Part shown: positions 30,571-38,909 of the stretch, one piece after another | Layout of the letters: each line of letters starts with the position of its first letter | How positions within the stretch are numbered: the stretch's first letter is position 1 | Assembly (NCBI RefSeq): GCF_012033695.1 | Contig: NZ_JAAVJI010000004.1 | Location: 310,001 to 374,000 of the forward strand | Direction: 5' to 3' | DNA: 64,000 nucleotides | From: Pseudomonas quercus | GTDB taxonomy: Bacteria > Pseudomonadota > Gammaproteobacteria > Pseudomonadales > Pseudomonadaceae | Program-made: the position numbers and the translations under genes | The notes under the pieces: generated by a model | Seen by the model: only the letters and a program-made list of their open reading frames with translations | The model's database searches: none | What the model was told of the DNA's origin: nothing

Positions 30571-30918
30571 ATGAAAGATATTGAAGCAAGACAGCCTGTG
30601 GTCTTGGCAGCCATATTACAAGCCCTGAGGTCGGGTGAGGCTTTTAATGATGATTACTGTCTCTATGCCGAAGCAGAAATAGATGTTATCTCTCCAGAAG
30701 TTATTTGTTATCTGGATGAGTATCCGGAAATCGTTAATGATCTAGAAAAATACAGCGATTTTGTCAGCGACAATAAACTTGATTTGCTTTATCACGGAGA
30801 GCAATTCTGGGATGTGGTGAGTTTGGCCCTTAGCCAAAAGAAAAATGCTACAGTTGAAGAATTGACTGCGGCATTGAATTTTTATCTTGAAAACGATAAC
30901 TTTATGAATATGGGTTAA
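30571..30918 (+). CDS. small acidic immunity-like protein, YLEND family member 1
   Basis: 115 residues, strongly acidic. Its end LTAALNFYLENDNFMNMG matches the ends of two later proteins (VIFAINYYLENDDFYDA at 34962-35291 and EAFKFFYEHDAFITF at 35475-35792). The shared layout is a variable front, a middle sheet and this closing helix, so the three form one family. The DUF7716 group comes to mind but I could not confirm it. No toxin is adjacent. Confidence 0.55.
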   Translation: MKDIEARQPVVLAAILQALRSGEAFNDDYCLYAEAEIDVISPEVICYLDEYPEIVNDLEKYSDFVSDNKLDLLYHGEQFWDVVSLALSQKKNATVEELTAALNFYLENDNFMNMG

Positions 30919-31086
30919 CGCTTTTTTTACGAAAGTGTATTTTTTTCAAAATAGCTTTAAATTGTTCAGAGAGCAGATAGCTTAGGCCCTACCTATAGAA
31001 TGCAGAGAGAAAGCCTCCATTGCGGATGCTGAATATTTTATAGGCTGGAATCTGTGTTACATATCTGCGGTGTTAGGAGTAGGGGC

Positions 31087-31671
31087 ATGGAGTACTTCAA
31101 GCTTTGCCATAAATGCCAGAATGGTACTTTTATTGATGGAGATGTATCGTTCCAGCCAGAAATATCAGGTTATTATCAAAATGGGACAACCCTATTGCCA
31201 GAGGAGGTTAAAGTCTCTGTAGTGCTTGATAAAAGCCTAGAAGATATAGGTGCTGATTTTTTTATGACGTCCGTTGGAGCGTTTTTCGTATCTAAAAACC
31301 TGAAGGAAGTTATCGAAAACTTTCAGTCTAATTTGCGTTTGGTGAAGGCTGAGGTGAGTTACCATAATGGCTACCCTACCATTCGCGAATACTACTTAAT
31401 ACATGCTGTTAACCAGGTTTATTGTTTTGATTACATTGAATCTGAATATTCAGGGAAAGGCTTGATATTGGAAAAAATTCGGAAAAAGGAGCTCCAAGAG
31501 GGCTACCAAATTAGAGGTGTAAAAAAGCTGAGCATCGATAAAAGCAAGGCAGGTGGCGACGACATTTTTTTTATTGGGGGAGTGATATGGCTTGACCCAA
31601 TCGTATCCAGAGCTCTGGCAAATGAAATTCTACTAAGAGACCTGAATGTGAGATGTTCAGTTATTGTTTGA
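31087..31671 (+). CDS. Imm43-like orphan immunity protein
   Basis: About 195 residues from the ATG that follows AGGAG at a good distance; the frame also opens eleven codons earlier. Start MEYFKLCHKCQNGTFIDGD, a middle SVGAFFVSKNLKEVIENFQ and the late motif INAV-like YLIHAVNQVYCFDYIES with ELQEGYQIRGVKKLSIDKS. This follows the Imm43-like layout seen at 25.4 kb. No toxin remains nearby. Confidence 0.55.
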   Translation: MEYFKLCHKCQNGTFIDGDVSFQPEISGYYQNGTTLLPEEVKVSVVLDKSLEDIGADFFMTSVGAFFVSKNLKEVIENFQSNLRLVKAEVSYHNGYPTIREYYLIHAVNQVYCFDYIESEYSGKGLILEKIRKKELQEGYQIRGVKKLSIDKSKAGGDDIFFIGGVIWLDPIVSRALANEILLRDLNVRCSVIV

Positions 31672-31759
31672 GAGCTGGTGTCAACTATTTTAAGCCTAGA
31701 GGCTGTAGCTGTTACGAGATAGTCCTGGAAATGTACAAGTTAGCCATTAGGATAATGGT

Positions 31760-32224
31760 ATGGAAAAAATCTTAAAAAAAATAGATGTATTGGCTTCTGA
31801 GTATAGAAAATATGGCTATGAATTTAACAGGGGAGCCACTGAAGAGGAGCTCAAGATGTTCGTGGCTCGCTGCAAAAACGAGCTTGGTTTAATTCCTCCA
31901 GATCAGTATCTGTACTTTTTAAATAAGTTTGATGGTTTGGTTGTCGAAGGCGTATTCCTTTATTCCACTAGGCCAATCAAGATCATTGGATGTAGTGGGC
32001 ATTCTTTGGAATTTGTTGAGATGAATGTTTTATCCCGAGACTTGGAGTGGATGAATGAGTTCGTTGTCTTTGGGGATAGTGACCAGGATGAATATGTTCT
32101 GGACGTGGCTAGTAATATTTATCAGGTCAGAGATAAGCAAGCATTCGACAATGTCTACGAAGAGTTTGATAGCTTTTCGGGGCTTTTTGAGCATATGGTC
32201 GACCTGATGCTCTTCCGCGTTTGA
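31760..32224 (+). CDS. SUKH/YrhA-type immunity protein, paralogue A
   Basis: 154 residues. The pattern CKNELGLIPPDQYLYFLNKF, then GVFLYST, LEWMNEFVVFGDSDQDEYVL and a C-terminal EEFDSFSGLFEHMVDLM is that of the YrhA branch of SUKH. It is clearly paralogous to 33786-34229 and to two decayed copies at 16.5 and 26.1 kb, so this locus has been copied repeatedly. No toxin precedes it. Confidence 0.75.
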   Translation: MEKILKKIDVLASEYRKYGYEFNRGATEEELKMFVARCKNELGLIPPDQYLYFLNKFDGLVVEGVFLYSTRPIKIIGCSGHSLEFVEMNVLSRDLEWMNEFVVFGDSDQDEYVLDVASNIYQVRDKQAFDNVYEEFDSFSGLFEHMVDLMLFRV

Positions 32225-32446
32225 TGAAGCTTTGGCAATGCTCAGGGTAAAGGCATGGACGAGCGCTATTACCGCAGCCTTACCCTTGGGTATAATAAAA
32301 ATTCAGATGTGGCTCCCCTGTGGGGGGGGGATGGGGATTTTTTTAGAAAACTCTAATTCCAACGAATGGTTAGTTCAGGGGGTATGAATATTGCATTTTG
32401 TACTAGTATTGGTTTCGAAAGTCGATAAATAGGCTGGAGCGCAGTT

Positions 32447-33142
32447 ATGAACACAGAAGAGATAGTCCAGCAATTTAAAGCCGATTTCGCTGGCAAGGAC
32501 GTTTATCTCTCCCTTAGCGAATTACCACAAGGGTTGGTGATCCCTGAGGGTTGGGAGGGGTTTGGCATTCGCGGTACAGAACCCCCTAGATTTCCGGATG
32601 CTTGGCATCTTTTTAAAAACGAATTTCCTTGGGTGACTTCTCTTTTAGATGTAGGGCTGTTGGGCACTGCAATTCTAAAGGATAATACAGTCAATTTGAT
32701 TTATGTTTTCCATGACTCAAATGGCCTCTATTACTACGTGGGCGGTGCTCCGATTAGCGCTACGCCGAAGGAGAAAATGCTAAGCGAGTTTGGAATACAG
32801 GGAAGGTTGGCGGATTTTTACAATAGTGTACATGACGGGTTCACCTTCTATGCGGCCAGATCGATGGGGCCAGCCGCGTTAGAGGACATGTTTTTTATTT
32901 CAGATGGCATGGACGAAGAGGATACTGAGTTTGCGGAAGGTTGGCTTGCCTTGTTTTCCAATGGCGGTGGCGATTATATCGCGCTTGATATCGACAGCAC
33001 TGCAAAAAACAACGGCCTTATTTGGTGGCACGAAGAGCCGTTCACCCCGGAACGTGACATGGATATATTCGAAACAATGGATACATGGATGTCCATATTT
33101 CTGGAGGATACCAAGCTTCGAGGCCCTGGCAACTCTCAATAA
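32447..33142 (+). CDS. SUKH-like immunity protein
   Basis: 231 residues, ATG preceded by GGAGCG. The protein reads like a large SMI1/KNR4 variant: PEGWEGFGIRGTEPPRFPDA, then WLALFSNGGGDYIALDIDST, a typical FSN-G-GD-x-IALD core, and a closing helix with MDTWMSIFLEDTK. No toxin partner is visible. Confidence 0.65.
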   Translation: MNTEEIVQQFKADFAGKDVYLSLSELPQGLVIPEGWEGFGIRGTEPPRFPDAWHLFKNEFPWVTSLLDVGLLGTAILKDNTVNLIYVFHDSNGLYYYVGGAPISATPKEKMLSEFGIQGRLADFYNSVHDGFTFYAARSMGPAALEDMFFISDGMDEEDTEFAEGWLALFSNGGGDYIALDIDSTAKNNGLIWWHEEPFTPERDMDIFETMDTWMSIFLEDTKLRGPGNSQ

Positions 33143-33321
33143 CCTTGCTACTCGGCCGTTTTACATACAGGTGGAGCTTATTAGTTTGAAAAAGCTGAAG
33201 TGCTTAAGCAGCCAAATAGTTTTTGAAGGTTTTATCAACTGCTCAAGCTTAATACTAATAGATTATCAGGGTGCCTTAATGTTTGCAGGCTTACGCGACT
33301 AATCATAGCCTTGGAGGACGT

Positions 33322-33786
33322 ATGTTTTACTATATTGATCCTGAAGTTGCGGGTGTGCTTGGCGAGAATACCGTCATGGACACTTCCCAGCACCTACCCG
33401 TTGTACATAAGCTGGAATACGAATTTCAAGGCTGGCTCGGTGATGAGCTTCTTGAAGCCTTTCCTTGTTTTATTGTCTCAAAAAGCCTAGGTGACAAGCT
33501 CATTAGCGCCGACCTGTCCGGCTTCAAACTGGATAAGGTTCAGGTCTCCAGATCCGACCTGTTTGACGAACTTAATAACCAGGATGTGCTTCCGGCTTTT
33601 CTATGGCTGAAAGTCACCGGAGAACCCGGGGTTCATGACTTTGGCCTAGCCAAAAATCACCGCTTGGTCATCTCAATAAGCGCTAGGCACGTTCTCGATG
33701 TATGCCGTATTGCTCACGCTGATTTTGAGGTGTTTAAGCGTCCGATAAATGATGTTGATAGTGCGCCTCCAGATGGGGTTTTATAA
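33322..33786 (+). CDS. immunity-like protein of unknown family, coupled to the next gene
   Basis: 154 residues from the ATG behind TTGGAGGACG. Notable segments: FQGWLGDELLEAFPCFIVSK, LPAFLWLKVTGEPGVHDFG and NHRLVISISARHVLDVC. I have the impression of a widespread proteobacterial immunity family but cannot name it. Its stop overlaps the start of the next immunity gene (TAATGG), so the two are co-translated although they belong to different families. Confidence 0.55.
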   Translation: MFYYIDPEVAGVLGENTVMDTSQHLPVVHKLEYEFQGWLGDELLEAFPCFIVSKSLGDKLISADLSGFKLDKVQVSRSDLFDELNNQDVLPAFLWLKVTGEPGVHDFGLAKNHRLVISISARHVLDVCRIAHADFEVFKRPINDVDSAPPDGVL

Positions 33787-34229
33787 TGGCACAGTTTGAT
33801 TCTGTATTGAATATTTTGCAAAATTTCCTACCCCATCCTGAAGGTGCAGGCCTCAGTGAGATATTGCGCTTTTCTGAAGAGTGCCAGAAAGAACTGGGAA
33901 GCTTACCACCCTCCGATTATTTGGATTTTCTGAAAATTCACAATGGGCTTGCAGAAAACGGTGTGTTTTTATATTCAACCTACCGTACTCCACTATTGGA
34001 CGGTTCCGGCCAAAACCTGGGATTTGTGGAAGTCAATCTAAATTGGAGGGATTTGGAGTGGATGAAAGACTACCTGATTCTTGGGGACAGCGATATGGAT
34101 ATCTATGTCTTCGAGAAGCGCTCCGGCGTTTTCCAGGTAAGGGATCGGCAAGTATTCGATAAAGTTTATGATGAGTTCTCTTCTTTTTCTGAGCTGCTGG
34201 AGCATATGGTCAACTTGATGGATTGTTAA
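33786..34229 (+). CDS. SUKH/YrhA-type immunity protein, paralogue B
   Basis: 147 residues. ECQKELGSLPPSDYLDFLKI, GVFLYST, LEWMKDYLILGDSDMDIYVF and FDKVYDEFSSFSELLEHMVN align almost without gaps to the protein at 31760-32224, at about 50% identity by eye. Divergence concentrated in the front part suggests adaptation to different toxins. Confidence 0.76.
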   Translation: MAQFDSVLNILQNFLPHPEGAGLSEILRFSEECQKELGSLPPSDYLDFLKIHNGLAENGVFLYSTYRTPLLDGSGQNLGFVEVNLNWRDLEWMKDYLILGDSDMDIYVFEKRSGVFQVRDRQVFDKVYDEFSSFSELLEHMVNLMDC

Positions 34230-34313
34230 TGCTCCATATATACTCGAACTACACGATGTCGCCGCTGGTGTCACCCACGTATCGGGCAGGTAACGGTTTC
34301 TTGAGGATGGTTT

Positions 34314-34785
34314 ATGAGTTATCTAGATCTGATAAACATTGAGATCGAGAAGAGTGGAGAGGAGCCAGCCCTTGCTGGTGGGGCGGAAGAGATGCTGATA
34401 CAAGCCTTTGAAAAAAAAGCTGAATGTGAAATTTCCGCCTTCCTACAGAGCGTTTCTACAAAAAATCGGAGCCCTAGCTTTTGCGGGTGATACCTATTAC
34501 GGTATTACCAAAGATGGACTAACGTCTAACTCTGTTCCCTGTGTCGCATTCGCCACGGTGAAAGCGAGGTTCCAGAACGATGCTGATGATGGGATGGTCG
34601 TAATAAAATCTTCCGGCTACGGGCCGATTTATTCCATAGACACTTCATCGGTAGACAGTAACGGAGAATCACCCGTTATAGAGACAGGGCTTTCATTCAA
34701 GCGCGATAAAGACAAAATAATAGTATCGCCGAGTTTTGAAGTGTTTTTTTCAAGCGCTATTAACGATGCCATAAAGGAGCTTTGA
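34314..34785 (+). pseudogene. SUKH immunity gene split by one extra A in an A8 run
   Basis: The first frame starts at an ATG with GAGGA seven bases upstream and encodes MSYLDLINIEIEKSGEEPA to AEEMLIQAFEKK; the rest is in the next frame from about 34410 (LNVKFPPSYRAFLQKIGALA). Joined, they make a normal SUKH protein of about 156 residues (helix, then FPPSYRAFL). Exactly one A too many in AAAAAAAA separates the frames. This may be a real mutation, a sequencing error or a slippage-prone phase switch. Confidence 0.65.
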
Positions 34786-34961
34786 TGGTTTTTATAGCTG
34801 ATTCGAAGCATATATTATCAGTATAACAAGGGTTTTAAATGAAGGAGTGGCCGCATAGGCTATGGCTAGCTTCAGTAGTATGGACCAAACCAGTTGTCGA
34901 GAAAGGCGGCGTCAAACGATTGATGCGAAACCTATTTATCTTGTGTCTTCCACGGTGAAAT

Positions 34962-35291
34962 ATGATTGTTTATGATGATTTTCATAAGGTGTTCAATGAA
35001 TTCGAAAGCCTTGATAAGTTTGGAACCTTATACATTAATAGAGAATCCTGGTCGAGAGCTCCCAAGGCTACAAAATTGTTCTTATTGAGCGGCGATGACG
35101 AGCTTGAAGATCTAGATGAAAATGGTCTTCCAGTACTGGCGGCCGAAAATGGACTAAATTTTTTTCTAGATGTAGAAATACTTCAGAGTGTGATAAGTGT
35201 CCAAATCGATATCAAAGAGAAATCGACTTTGGATGAAGTGATTTTTGCCATAAACTATTACCTTGAGAATGACGACTTCTATGACGCTTAA
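34962..35291 (+). CDS. small acidic immunity-like protein, YLEND family member 2
   Basis: 109 residues. A front with LYINRESWSRAPKATKLFLL, an acidic middle GDDELEDLDENGLPVLA, and the closing INYYLENDDFYDA. Paralogous in layout to 30571-30918 and 35475-35792. No toxin partner. Confidence 0.6.
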   Translation: MIVYDDFHKVFNEFESLDKFGTLYINRESWSRAPKATKLFLLSGDDELEDLDENGLPVLAAENGLNFFLDVEILQSVISVQIDIKEKSTLDEVIFAINYYLENDDFYDA

Positions 35292-35474
35292 GGTTCTATG
35301 GCCCAAACGGTTTGCCCATGATCGAAGTATGCTAAAATACCGATGTCCAGCTTTATGAGATTTGGTAATAATTTGCTAACAGCAGTAGTCGGGGAGGTTA
35401 CGTAAAAACCTATCCTGCTTGTGCTACGATTTGTGTATCAGGTAGACGTTAGGCCTAGGCTAGGGAAGATTTCA

Positions 35475-35792
35475 ATGAGCTATAAAATCAAAGAAATACT
35501 GCTCAACGTTGGCACTATGCCAAACGGCTGGCTTTATTTGCCCAATACAGAGTGGACCTTGGAAACGGTAGGCGCTTTCTCGTTGGATAGCAAAGATTTT
35601 CCGCCTGGCTCTACAGACCATTTGCCGGATCAAGCTTTAAGAGAAGGTTGGGTAGAGGTTTTGGAAACGGCAATGATTGAAGACGTGATAGATGATGTAG
35701 ATAGGCAATTGATTACGCCGAACGTTAACGACTATTTTGAAGCGTTTAAGTTTTTCTACGAGCATGACGCTTTTATCACATTTGATAGTTGA
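35475..35792 (+). CDS. small acidic immunity-like protein, YLEND family member 3
   Basis: 105 residues from the internal ATG (MSYKIKEILLNVGTMPNGWL); the frame opens 18 codons earlier at a weak start. The sequence LYLPNTEWTLETVGAFSLDS resembles the front of member 2, and it ends EAFKFFYEHDAFITFDS. Orphan. Confidence 0.55.
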   Translation: MSYKIKEILLNVGTMPNGWLYLPNTEWTLETVGAFSLDSKDFPPGSTDHLPDQALREGWVEVLETAMIEDVIDDVDRQLITPNVNDYFEAFKFFYEHDAFITFDS

Positions 35793-35995
35793 TTTGGCTT
35801 TGAGGCGATATCGAAATGCATTCTGCAGTTAGCCTGGATCGTTGTAGTGTACGTATGCGAGCAGCGGTTCCTTCATGTACTTTCGGTAAGTAAAAATCAC
35901 TGGAATATGCGAGGGGTAAGCTCCACAGTAGGTGGAAAAAAACCTCAAAAATAGTTAGTTAGGTCGCTAAAAGGCTTGCACAAGGAGGTATCAAT

Positions 35996-36604
35996 ATGAT
36001 TCAGGTTAAAGAAATTCTGCCATCTGATGATTCTTGCCATTTGGGCTTAATGATAGGCGGCGACACTGCAATGTTAAGGGCTTGGCCCGTTAATCCAGAC
36101 GGTGAACCCTTGCTGCTCATAGCCACTATACAGTGTGAGCCGTTTAGACAATTGTCAGGCTGTGATTTGATACCAAAGGAAGGCACTCTATACTTATTTT
36201 CTACGTATAGTGAAACAGACTATTTTCTTGAAAATGTCAGCTATAGTGGCAGTGAGTCTGAATTCAGTGCAATTATAAATGGCTATACGTGCGTGGTGCG
36301 GCAGGACGCTACCACGCCTATAGAAAGCCCGGCCAGGTCTATTCCGATGAGGTTTTTAAAGCTACAGGATAGATCTGTGACCCAAGAGGAGTACCCCGTA
36401 TTTTCCATGGTCAGCTCCATTGTTCCAAAAGGAATTTATCTACACCCTGAATTGCAAGAAAATTACCAATTTGTTTTGCAGTTTTATTCTTCGGATTTCC
36501 CTGAGCCCTATGAAGGTATATTTTATTTGACTGACTCAGTCGGTTGTCTGTTGCTGAAAAAGGATGGATCTGGCGATGGATTTTTTTTCGTTCACTCGGG
36601 TTGA
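35996..36604 (+). CDS. YwqG-like (DUF1963) orphan immunity protein
   Basis: 202 residues, behind a good AGGAGG site. The pattern EPLLLIATIQC, then DLIPKEGTLYLFSTYSETDY, is that of DUF1963/YwqG proteins (hydrophobic strands, then G-x-LYLF), which are common immunity proteins in toxin loci. Ends with YFLTDSVGCLL-like segment FYLTDSVGCLLLKKDGSGDG. No toxin adjacent. Confidence 0.55.
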   Translation: MIQVKEILPSDDSCHLGLMIGGDTAMLRAWPVNPDGEPLLLIATIQCEPFRQLSGCDLIPKEGTLYLFSTYSETDYFLENVSYSGSESEFSAIINGYTCVVRQDATTPIESPARSIPMRFLKLQDRSVTQEEYPVFSMVSSIVPKGIYLHPELQENYQFVLQFYSSDFPEPYEGIFYLTDSVGCLLLKKDGSGDGFFFVHSG

Positions 36605-36723
36605 ATTTGCTTTTTATGAAAATTGGTCAAGGCACTGATTTTCTATCCATTGCAACCCGAGCGTATTGAGCTAGCTTTAAACAGGGCGTTAAGCTAATTA
36701 TTCCACCATCAAAGCACACGCAA

Positions 36724-37299
36724 ATGAACCGTATTGTGTTAGAAAGCCTCGTTCAACGCTTTTCAACAAGTGAGCAAAGCCTTGGTCGATTGGCCCTGCG
36801 CACAAACCCTTTAAAAGGCCTCGAACTTTCACCGTTCGGAAAATTCAGCGGGGATATCGAACAATTTTATTCGCAACTGGAAATTGATCGCCACACCATG
36901 ATTGGCGGTGATTTTTCCCTTCAGCTGTTTTCTTTGGAGGAATTGGAAGGTGCGCAGTCGGGCTGGTCCGGTTCAAACGATGAAGGCCTACTGTGGCGGG
37001 AACGCTTTGTTGTGTTTGCAGATAGAAATGGTGATGCATTGGTATTTGAGTCTGCTCAAGAGAACCCCTTCGTGTATGGCAGCATTCAGCAGCGAAGTTT
37101 TTATATTGCCCAGTCCATGACTGTTTTTCTGCAAGCCTTGTTGGCAGGAATTGAAATAGAGGAGGATGAGTTTTGCATGGATACAAGAGAGGAGGATATG
37201 GAGTTCAAGAAAAGCTTTATTGATCGAGTTCAAAGCAGGGTGTCAGCCATGGAGCCTGATTTAAGCACTAAAGGTTTTATGAGGTTTTTCTTTGAATGA
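36724..37299 (+). CDS. SUKH-like immunity protein
   Basis: 191 residues. Features are FYSQLEIDRHTMIGGDFSLQ, RERFVVFADRNGDALVFESA (an SMI1-type F-A-D-x-NGD-A core) and FLQALLAGIEIEEDEF. Its stop overlaps the start of the next SUKH gene (ATGA), so they are co-translated. Slightly more GC-rich than the preceding immunity genes. Confidence 0.6.
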   Translation: MNRIVLESLVQRFSTSEQSLGRLALRTNPLKGLELSPFGKFSGDIEQFYSQLEIDRHTMIGGDFSLQLFSLEELEGAQSGWSGSNDEGLLWRERFVVFADRNGDALVFESAQENPFVYGSIQQRSFYIAQSMTVFLQALLAGIEIEEDEFCMDTREEDMEFKKSFIDRVQSRVSAMEPDLSTKGFMRFFFE

Positions 37300-37739
37300 A
37301 CAACATGGAAGAATTAAAAAGCCGATACCTGAGTTTGTACGGCAACGAAGGCTGTACTCAAAACACTCTGCTCTCCATCGAATCTGCCCTCGGCTTGGAA
37401 CTCCCCCATGATTTCAAGTCGATAGCGGAATTTTACAGCGGCGGTTCGCTTGGAGGCATAAGCCATCATGAAATTGCAGCGGCTGGTGCTGCTACGAACG
37501 TTGTCGATGAAACATTAAGAATACGAAATGCCGTTGGCCTTAGGAAGGGGCTTGTCGTGCTGGCTGAACCGCCGGTGAGCATTATTGTACTAGACGTTTT
37601 CAATACCCCAGCTGTGATATGGTGCGACGCTGTTGAAGTCGAGAACCTGAATTCCATGCGCTTTCACAACGCACCGGATTTATGGGATCGCTATTCAGAT
37701 TTCTTCGCCTATTTATTGGACCGGGAGAGTGAAGAATAA
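37296..37739 (+). CDS. SUKH-family (SMI1/KNR4) immunity protein
   Basis: 147 residues. IESALGLELPHDFKSIAEFY is the SUKH N-terminal helix pair, followed by GLVVLAEPPVSIIVLDVFN and a closing helix RYSDFFAYLLDRE. Co-translated with the gene before it. The pair may guard against related toxins. Confidence 0.7.
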   Translation: MNNMEELKSRYLSLYGNEGCTQNTLLSIESALGLELPHDFKSIAEFYSGGSLGGISHHEIAAAGAATNVVDETLRIRNAVGLRKGLVVLAEPPVSIIVLDVFNTPAVIWCDAVEVENLNSMRFHNAPDLWDRYSDFFAYLLDRESEE

Positions 37740-37817
37740 TAGTTCCAGATTAGGCTCAGAGTTTGAGCAATAATCCGCTTCAGCAGTTTTTTTATAATAA
37801 ACGCCAAAGGGAATTCC

Positions 37818-38192
37818 ATGCTCAGCAAACAAGGCATCGCCCTGTGCTTTCACGCTATCGAAACGCATGAGGGAGGTTATTATTTTTTCCAGCATACGTT
37901 ACCCCAGAAAACCTATCACTACTCACTTAAAAGCGGTTCTGCACAAGACCTTATAGTCGCAGCCGAAAATCGAGTAGATCGCGATTTTGCTATTGCCGTG
38001 ATGGATCAGGCGCCAAAATGTTTAGAGCCAAGCAGGCCAACTGTCTACGAGCTTGACCAAAACCACTACGGGTTCACGCACGCTATGGCGCTGCCTAGGC
38101 TGTGTATGAAATGTTCTGACGCGAAGGTCAGGCAAGGCGAAAACAGGCCGGGCCGCGCAGGCGAGGAAGCGGAGTTTACTGGTTGTAAATGA
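37818..38192 (+). CDS. hypothetical protein, possibly chimeric at its 3' end
   Basis: 124 residues. The first 95 (MLSKQGIALCFHAIETHEGG, then FFQHTLPQKTYHYSLKSGSA) look like a real small protein of unknown family. The last 30 codons run into the left arm of a long GC-rich inverted repeat, so the natural end may have been lost. No partner recognised. Confidence 0.4.
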   Translation: MLSKQGIALCFHAIETHEGGYYFFQHTLPQKTYHYSLKSGSAQDLIVAAENRVDRDFAIAVMDQAPKCLEPSRPTVYELDQNHYGFTHAMALPRLCMKCSDAKVRQGENRPGRAGEEAEFTGCK

Positions 38193-38225
38193 GCATTCCG
38201 AGCCTGGGCGGCCCCACCTGTTTTC
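38139..38225. repeat. 30-bp imperfect inverted repeat around a 27-base spacer
   Basis: The left arm begins GAAAACAGGCCGGGCCGC and the right arm ends GCGGCCCCACCTGTTTTC. About 25 of 30 positions pair. The block is GC-rich in AT-rich surroundings and marks the boundary between the immunity cluster and the sugar operon. It could be a strong terminator-like hairpin, the end of a mobile unit or an attachment site. Confidence 0.5.
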
Positions 38226-38387
38226 AACGCAGCATCACCGAGTGTCAGGACTTTTCATACATAGCCTAGCACCTATCATCCACTCTTGGGCGCCATCCCT
38301 GCTGTAAAACGGCAAAGCCTGTTTCTGTGCATTCCCATCTTTCGTTGCGAGTTTTCAGGCACAGAAACCGTTGGCGAATTCAAACAC

Positions 38388-38729
38388 ATGATCGTTCACA
38401 CGGTGCCTGCCTTCGAATGGGGGAGGGCCGCTCACCCGAAACTGAGTGTCTACTTTGATAATCCGAAAACAGGCGAAGGCGCACCCGAAAGCGGCGCCCT
38501 CATGCGCTACGCCACTCTGGTAGCCGCGCTGCGAAACCTCGATGGCGTAACAGACGGGTTTGTCGAAATAGAAAATTTCAACAGTGACATCCTGGAGATT
38601 CTCTCGCCCGCAGACGGCGTCTACACGGTTATTTACGATAGGCGCGATGAGTGTCAGCACAGCTTTGCTGACACCTTGAAAGCCCTTTCACGCTTCTGCG
38701 GTATGGACAGCGGACGCCCGCCGAAGTGA
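38388..38729 (+). CDS. hypothetical protein
   Basis: 113 residues from the ATG (MIVHTVPAFEWGRAAHPKLS); the frame could open at a TTG 34 codons earlier. The segments GFVEIENFNSDILEILSPAD and GVYTVIYDRRDECQHSFADT give no family I recognise. Codon use is that of the GC-rich core genes. A closing helix TLKALSRFCG recalls small immunity proteins, which is a guess. Confidence 0.4.
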   Translation: MIVHTVPAFEWGRAAHPKLSVYFDNPKTGEGAPESGALMRYATLVAALRNLDGVTDGFVEIENFNSDILEILSPADGVYTVIYDRRDECQHSFADTLKALSRFCGMDSGRPPK

Positions 38730-38909
38730 TCTGATTAGCCTGCTCGGTTATCCCCCCGTTTTAGCTAGACCACAAAAACCCTCGCTCTTCGCCTTGACCA
38801 CTCCCAGCCCCGCGACTAGGCTCGTTTCACAAATGTGAATATACATCACATGTGCAGGTCCTTAGCCGCACCATTGCCGACTTACAACAATAAAAAAGAG
38901 GCTTTCACC

